DNA of 64,000 nt. Source: an uncultured Bacteroides sp. Its GTDB lineage: Bacteria; Bacteroidota; Bacteroidia; Bacteroidales; Bacteroidaceae. A program made the position numbers and the translations under genes. This document shows positions 59,721 to 64,000 of the stretch, one piece after another. The notes beneath the pieces were generated by a model. The model ran no database searches and was not told the DNA's origin. It saw only the letters and a list, made by a program, of their open reading frames with translations. The stretch is taken from positions 356,563 through 420,562 of the forward strand of contig USAN01000002.1 in the NCBI GenBank assembly GCA_900552645.1, written 5' to 3'. Every line of letters starts with the position of its first letter. Positions within the stretch are counted from its first letter, which is position 1.

Positions 59721-61565
59721 TTACTTATTTAATATTTCAGTGAAAGCGTCTACCAATTCGCTTACTACAAAAGGTTGACCTTTTACCTCATTAAACTGAT
59801 AAGGAGTGAAGTTGTCTATTTTCATTCTCAGATATCCTGCAAACTGTCCCATATTCTGTTCGGCAACAACTACCTTCTTGTACTTTTTCAAAATCTCTTC
59901 ACTGTTCCTAGGAAGAGGATTAATATAGCTGAAGTGAGCAAGTGCTACTTTATGTCCAGCTTTGTTCATCTCTTCCATTGCAGAATAAAGGTGTCCATAA
60001 GTACCGCCAAATCCTACTATAAGCAAATCGGCATCTTCATTACCTTCTATCTTAACATCAGGTACAGGTATGTTAGCTATCTTTTCGGCACGTAACTTGC
60101 ACATTAAGTTATGGTTTTCAGGATCGGTAGATATAGCACTGGTTATATTATCTTTTTCCAATCCTCCAAGGATATGCATGAATCCTTCCTGTCCTGGTTT
60201 TGCCCAATAACGTACTTTAGTTTCAGGATTACGTGTATAAGGAGTATAGTTACCCTTCATTTCAGGAGTTACATAAGGAGGGTTTATAGCTGGATAATCT
60301 ATCAAGTTTGGTAATTTCCAGGCTCCCGATCCGTTTGCAACGAAAGCATCTGTCAGCAATATAACCGGCGTCATGTGTTCCAGTGCTATCTTGGATGCTT
60401 CATATGCTGCATCAAAACATTGCGTTGGAGATGTTGCAGCTATTACCGGCATAGGCGATTCTCCGTTTCTGCCGAATAATGATTGAAGCAAATCTGTCTG
60501 TTCTGATTTTGTAGGTAAACCAGTAGAAGGTCCTCCGCGCTGAACGTCTACTACAACCAACGGTAATTCTGTAATTACTGCAAGATTCATAGCTTCAGAT
60601 TTAAGACATACGCCAGGTCCAGAAGTTGATGTAACGGCTAATGCACCTGCAAATGATGCTCCTATGGCAGTGGCGCATCCCGATATTTCATCTTCGCATT
60701 GTACTGTTGTTACTCCTAGAGATTTGTGCTTTGATAATTCATGAAGAATATCGGTAGCTGGTGTTATAGGATAAGATCCAAGAAAAAGTTTTAATCCCGC
60801 TTTTTCGGCAGCAGCAATCAATCCATACGATGTAGCCTTATTGCCTGTAATATCCATATATTTTCCAGGAACTTTTACTTTTGTTTCAACTGTATATGTA
60901 TTACTTGCAGAAGCATGCGTATTATGTCCGTAGTCATATCCTGCATGAATAACCTTTATGTTAGCTTCGGCAATAGCAGGTTTCTTTGCGAATTTTTCAC
61001 GTAATATAGTTTCGGCAATTGTAATGTCACGATTAAACAGCCAGCATACTAGCCCTAATGCAAACATGTTACGGCACTTCAGCATAGATTTGTTGTCCAT
61101 TCCTGTATCTGCCAGACAATCTTTTACCATTTGAGTGATAGGAGCTGCAATTACATCCTGTTTAATACCCATTTCTTCAATAGGATTGTCGGTAGTGAAT
61201 GCTGCTTTTTCCAAATCGGATTTTTCAAAACTGTTTGTATCAATAATTATGCATGCTGTTGTTTTAGCAAACTTATATTGTGTCTTTAGTGCAGCGGCAT
61301 TCATAGCAACCAATACATCGCATTTATCTCCTGGAGTGAATACTTTACTTGCACCGATATGTACTTGAAAACCAGATACTCCTGTTAATGATCCTTGCGG
61401 GGCACGAATATCTGCCGGGTAATCCGGAAAAGTACTTATATCGTTTCCAACAGTTGCTGAAATATTAGAGAACATATTTCCGGCAAGTTGCATACCATCT
61501 CCTGAGTCGCCTGAGAATCTGATCACAACCTGATCTAACTCTTTGACTATCATTCCATCTGCCAT
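59721..61565 (-). CDS. korA: 2-oxoglutarate:ferredoxin oxidoreductase, fused gamma-alpha subunit
   Basis: A 614-residue protein with an N-terminal gamma domain (VVIRFSGDSGDGMQLAGN, about 13-30) fused to an alpha domain (SYPITPATDILHELSK, GPGVCLKSEAMNLAV, LVVVDVQRGGPSTGLPTKSE) and a C-terminal transketolase-type domain. No separate delta (ferredoxin) subunit is present here, which is normal for the two-subunit Kor form. Own promoter upstream. Confidence 0.95.
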   Translation of the reverse strand: MADGMIVKELDQVVIRFSGDSGDGMQLAGNMFSNISATVGNDISTFPDYPADIRAPQGSLTGVSGFQVHIGASKVFTPGDKCDVLVAMNAAALKTQYKFAKTTACIIIDTNSFEKSDLEKAAFTTDNPIEEMGIKQDVIAAPITQMVKDCLADTGMDNKSMLKCRNMFALGLVCWLFNRDITIAETILREKFAKKPAIAEANIKVIHAGYDYGHNTHASASNTYTVETKVKVPGKYMDITGNKATSYGLIAAAEKAGLKLFLGSYPITPATDILHELSKHKSLGVTTVQCEDEISGCATAIGASFAGALAVTSTSGPGVCLKSEAMNLAVITELPLVVVDVQRGGPSTGLPTKSEQTDLLQSLFGRNGESPMPVIAATSPTQCFDAAYEASKIALEHMTPVILLTDAFVANGSGAWKLPNLIDYPAINPPYVTPEMKGNYTPYTRNPETKVRYWAKPGQEGFMHILGGLEKDNITSAISTDPENHNLMCKLRAEKIANIPVPDVKIEGNEDADLLIVGFGGTYGHLYSAMEEMNKAGHKVALAHFSYINPLPRNSEEILKKYKKVVVAEQNMGQFAGYLRMKIDNFTPYQFNEVKGQPFVVSELVDAFTEILNK

Positions 61566-61603
61566 AATTCTTTAAGATTAATATATTATAATTAAATTCA
61601 TTA

Positions 61604-61635
61604 CAAAGGTCGCAAAGTTTTATTAATTACCCAAA
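61604..61635 (-). promoter_or_regulatory. korAB promoter
   Basis: Leftward TTTG (61635-61632) and GACCTTTG (61611-61604), spacing 20; 39 bases before the korA start. Confidence 0.55.
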
Positions 61636-61769
61636 TAATAGTATGTTATTCTATCAAATAATAATAAAAATATGGTAAAAACTTTCTTTTACGAAGTATA
61701 AATGTATATTTACCCATTAAATTGACAAAAAACTTGTGTTCTTTCAATAAATCATTTTATGATAAGCGC

Positions 61770-61799
61770 TTGAATTGTATTGAAAAAACATTAACTTTG
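61770..61799 (+). promoter_or_regulatory. tRNA-Arg promoter
   Basis: TTG (61770-61772) and TAACTTTG (61792-61799) followed by C, spacing 19; the tRNA begins 18 bases further on. Confidence 0.8.
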
Positions 61800-61817
61800 C
61801 GCTGCTTTTACATTTAA

Positions 61818-61889
61818 GGCCTCGTAGTTCAACGGATAGAATAGAAGTTTCCTAAACTTTAGATAGCAGTTCGATTCTGCTCGGGGCTA
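61818..61889 (+). tRNA. tRNA-Arg (anticodon CCU)
   Basis: All arms fold: acceptor GGCCTCG/CGGGGCT, D-stem GTTC/GAAT, anticodon stem GAAGT/ACTTT with loop TTCCTAA (anticodon CCT, reads AGG), T-stem AGCAG/CTGCT with loop TTCGATT. The CCA end is not encoded. An independent promoter and terminator flank it. Confidence 0.95.
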
Positions 61890-61891
61890 CA

Positions 61892-61938
61892 TAAGGACTT
61901 TTGTAATCATGTGATTACAAAAGTCCTTATTTTTTTTG
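61892..61938 (+). terminator. Terminator of tRNA-Arg
   Basis: TAAGGACTTTTGTAATC (61892-61908) pairs with GATTACAAAAGTCCTTA (61913-61929), then eight T. Confidence 0.95.
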
Positions 61939-62240
61939 TCTTGCTTTTATTCAATATCTTAATTGTTGTTAAAATGAGGTAATTATAAATCGTCAATAAG
62001 TCTTATTGATAATTTATTTAGCTTTCAATAATATATTATGTATAATAACTACATTTAAGTAAAACCATAAAAGTTGTATTCTGTAGAGTTGGGTGGTATA
62101 AATATTTCCTATTTCAATATTACAATTTATTTTTCATTGTTGTATATTTAAAAATAGGTGTATGAGGATAATTTTATATCTAAGTTTTTATTTCATCTTG
62201 AAAAATAATTTGTCGCGTAAAAAAATAAATCGATGGCCTT

Positions 62241-62274
62241 AAAATATATTTTTTACGCGTAAAAAATATATTTT
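62241..62274. repeat. 34-base perfect palindrome centred on ACGCGT
   Basis: The two halves are perfect reverse complements about the centre 62257/62258. Arms are A/T-only apart from the central CGCG. A half-copy (CGCGTAAAAAAATA) lies at 62215-62228. Confidence 0.9.
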
Positions 62275-62704
62275 TATTCGTCCGTTTCTATGTTGCTTTC
62301 CTTTATATTAATATTATCCTTTACTCATTTCTTTATTATCCTTTGCTCTTTAATGAATTCGTCTTTACTTATACTATAATATGTCTAAACGTTTTTTGCT
62401 GTAATATACCTATATAATATTATTGAGTATATATAATGGTAATACATATTATATATGTAATAATGTATGATTTTTATTTATATACTGATATTCTTACATT
62501 ATATAATAAGTAGTTTATAATAGTCAACTATTGCTATAATGTTAATGTATTTATATATTATAACTATACTTCTTATTATATATGCAAATGCTTTTCTTTT
62601 TAATATATATATTATAATAGCTATATGTGCTTAAATCTTCTTATAGTCTCATATATAATATGATTTAATAATGATTTATTCTTTAAATGCACGAAAATTA
62701 AAAA

Positions 62705-62817
62705 TGTGTTTTTATATTCCACAATTTCACAATTTCTCTTAATCTCCCTGTTCATGGGGTGTTTGAGTGTGACATTTCCTCCTGGAATGTTCACAATCAT
62801 TCACAGACTATTCACAG
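62705..62817 (+). repeat. Structured intergenic element, copy B
   Basis: Second copy of the element at 12781-12895 (see that entry for blocks). Hairpin CCC/GGG at 62746-62758; hairpin TGTGACATT/AATGTTCACA at 62768-62795. The element lies about 800 bases upstream of the first rRNA promoter. Confidence 0.85.
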
Positions 62818-62898
62818 AACTTTCAGTTACTATTCAAGTGTTCCTTGCAAACTGTTCACCTATATAACCGCAAGAAGTATATTTTATATAATTGTGAA

Positions 62899-63140
62899 CA
62901 TGTAACTTGTACAAAACCTATATATAGTCTACTTAGATAGAAATGTCAATAATTATATTTTATATAACCGTAGATAATCATCTTATATAAACCTTACACA
63001 GAAGTTATACTACATTATAATGTATATGCACAAGAGTTAAACCACCCTGACATGCAACCTGTACAAATTTTAAATATATTCTCTTCATATATAAATACCA
63101 ATAAGTAGATGTAGTATACCTTATATAACTATAGAATCAT
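62899..63140 (+). repeat. Imperfect direct repeats, about 85 bases
   Basis: Unit 1 (62899-62981) and unit 2 (63051-63140) share CATGYAACYTGTACAAA, then TATATnnTCTnCTT, AAATnnCAATAA and TATATAACnnTAGA. They lie just after element copy B. Confidence 0.65.
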
Positions 63141-63501
63141 GTCTTTCCACACTATTCTTAGGTTCTTTCTGGATCATTTCCATCGTTTTTGTATCTTCTT
63201 AGCATTCCTTCCTTCCGATTTCTCCAAGATATTTCCTTCATTTCTTTAATTTCTAATAAGATTTACCTCGCAAATAAGAAAAGATGCACTTTTTTTCAAT
63301 AAGCAGTTCTAATTTTGAAGATCATTCCTGAGCCGTTTCCCTCTATTTTACCTCCAATCGAAGTATTTTCCTTTATATTCTCTATTTCACAGAAAAAAAA
63401 TGAAAAAAATATTTTATCCATTAACTCACTGACCAATAAAACTCTACCCTCCGAATCCCCCATAAATTGGCTTTTCTCTGAAAAAATAAATCACAAAAAC
63501 A

Positions 63502-63533
63502 TTTGGAGGTAATATAAAAATGTTCTACTTTTG
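63502..63533 (+). promoter_or_regulatory. rRNA promoter P1
   Basis: TTTG (63502-63505) and TACTTTTG (63526-63533), spacing 20, followed by CATCCGCTTTC, identical to the sequence after P2. Confidence 0.8.
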
Positions 63534-63650
63534 CATCCGCTTTCGAGAGGGAAACGCGATAAAGATGACATAATGAAAGAAGATAACACGAACTAATCAA
63601 GTTAGTGAGTTTATTTAGTATCTAACCTTAATTATATTAAGGGAGCGAGA

Positions 63651-63686
63651 ACGATAACCATTAAAAGGTTGTTAGTTGTTTTTTTT
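63651..63686 (+). terminator. Terminator-like hairpin in the rRNA leader
   Basis: AACC (63656-63659) pairs with GGTT (63667-63670), with the stem extendable through ACGATAACC/GGTTGTTAGT, then eight T (63679-63686). It lies between P1 and P2, so it can cut short the P1 transcript. A second hairpin, CCTTAAT/ATTAAGG, is just upstream (63626-63642). Confidence 0.6.
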
Positions 63687-63725
63687 AAGTCTGAAAGATT
63701 TAAATTCTAAAAAGAAGTTAAAGAA

Positions 63726-63757
63726 TTTGGCTATTAAAATTAAACGTTTTATCTTTG
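63726..63757 (+). promoter_or_regulatory. rRNA promoter P2
   Basis: TTTG (63726-63729) and TATCTTTG (63750-63757), spacing 20, again followed by CATCCGCTTTC; 193 bases before the 16S 5' end. Confidence 0.85.
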
Positions 63758-63949
63758 CATCCGCTTTCAAAACGAAAGTCAAAAAGAAAAGAGTTCTTTG
63801 ATAAGATTTATACATAAACAAACAATAGTAGTACAAGCCCTATATGTTTTTAAAAGATATAGGAAATAACAAGAACCGTCAATAATTATATTGATAGATT
63901 TGGAATCCTTGAGCAGATTATAACGCAGAAATGCGAAAAGAATATTTTT

Positions 63950-64000
63950 ACAATGAAGAGTTTGATCCTGGCTCAGGATGAACGCTAGCTACAGGCTTAA
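63950..64000 (+). rRNA. 16S ribosomal RNA, 5' end (partial)
   Basis: ACAATGAAGAGTTTGATCCT and the following GGCTCAGGATGAACGCTAGC are the conserved 16S start (the standard 27F primer site). The remainder is outside the window. The exact first base is set by alignment to E. coli and is approximate. Confidence 0.97.

Larger units (their letters stand above)
61939..63501. other. Long AT-rich non-coding region upstream of the rRNA operon
   Basis: No gene is supported on either strand. Contents: a 34-base palindrome (62241-62274); an extremely AT-rich stretch with TATATA runs (about 62380-62640); the second copy of the structured element (62705-62817); and a pair of imperfect direct repeats (62899-62981, 63051-63140). 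A 65-codon open frame at 63315-63512 has no ATG-like start context and looks accidental. Confidence 0.75.

Noticed and set aside
63315..63512. 65-codon open frame before the rRNA operon
   Set aside because: No proper start codon or promoter, low-complexity composition, and it ends inside the P1 promoter.
1..64000. Insertion sequences, prophage, restriction or toxin-antitoxin systems
   Set aside because: None seen on either strand; no transposase, integrase, methylase-nuclease pair or typical antitoxin pair was recognised.

Overview
The window is chromosomal DNA of a low-GC member of the Bacteroidales, most likely a Bacteroides- or Prevotella-like bacterium. Reasons: nearly every leader carries the Bacteroidota -7 box (TAnnTTTG, usually followed by C), several with a TTG/TTTG box 17 to 24 bases upstream; Shine-Dalgarno sequences are scarce; the gene families are typical of the order (DUF4254, GIN-domain lipoprotein, GT117, DUF3108, Ig-like lipoprotein, DPP4); and the last 51 bases are the start of a 16S rRNA gene with a Bacteroides/Prevotella-type 5' end. 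Several ORF starts were shortened because the -7 box lies downstream of the longest possible start.

Layout. 1-3794: end of the window's first gene (NodB-type deacetylase, cut by the window edge) and a GT117 membrane glycosyltransferase. 3886-12441: a tightly packed leftward run of eight genes (THUMP RNA methyltransferase, DPP4-like peptidase, purD, two membrane proteins, mnmD, zinc/manganese-type binding lipoprotein and ABC ATPase, with no permease gene nearby). 12442-14585: sparse region with a structured repeat element, one orphan exported protein and a decayed TlpA-like fragment. 14586-26585: cysE, a 42-residue basic protein, rnr, a CDF transporter, an SDR/PAP2 lipid pair, a GIN lipoprotein, dusB, a U32 protein and a TonB receptor. 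26911-36367: PAP2 phosphatase, argS, RNase H, an LtaS-like enzyme, and a four-gene operon predicted to make and transfer a polyprenyl-phosphate-linked sugar, perhaps galacturonic acid. 36368-48970: a lipooligosaccharide/surface glycan cluster (seven further glycosyltransferases, WecE/WecF-like pair, UDP-galactopyranose mutase, LpxL-like acyltransferase, LPS-kinase-like protein, GT9, DUF4254). 49096-58621: pdxB, purN, acpP-fabF-rnc, pfkA, a GH3-family enzyme and two envelope proteins. 58695-61565: KorB/KorA 2-oxoacid:ferredoxin oxidoreductase. 61818-64000: tRNA-Arg(CCU), two kilobases of AT-rich non-coding DNA with several repeats, tandem rRNA promoters and the 16S start.

The most interesting signals are (i) a roughly 115-base element present twice, at 12781-12895 and 62705-62817, with identical blocks at conserved spacing and two conserved hairpins; (ii) the four-gene operon 32348-36367, which looks like a complete donor-synthesis, flipping and transfer pathway for a lipid-linked sugar, with a duplicated LAB_N protein as the candidate flippase; (iii) tandem rRNA promoters 224 bases apart with a terminator-like hairpin between them; and (iv) a 22-base tandem palindromic repeat behind the TonB receptor. 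All functional statements rest on motif and family recognition by eye; no database search was run.
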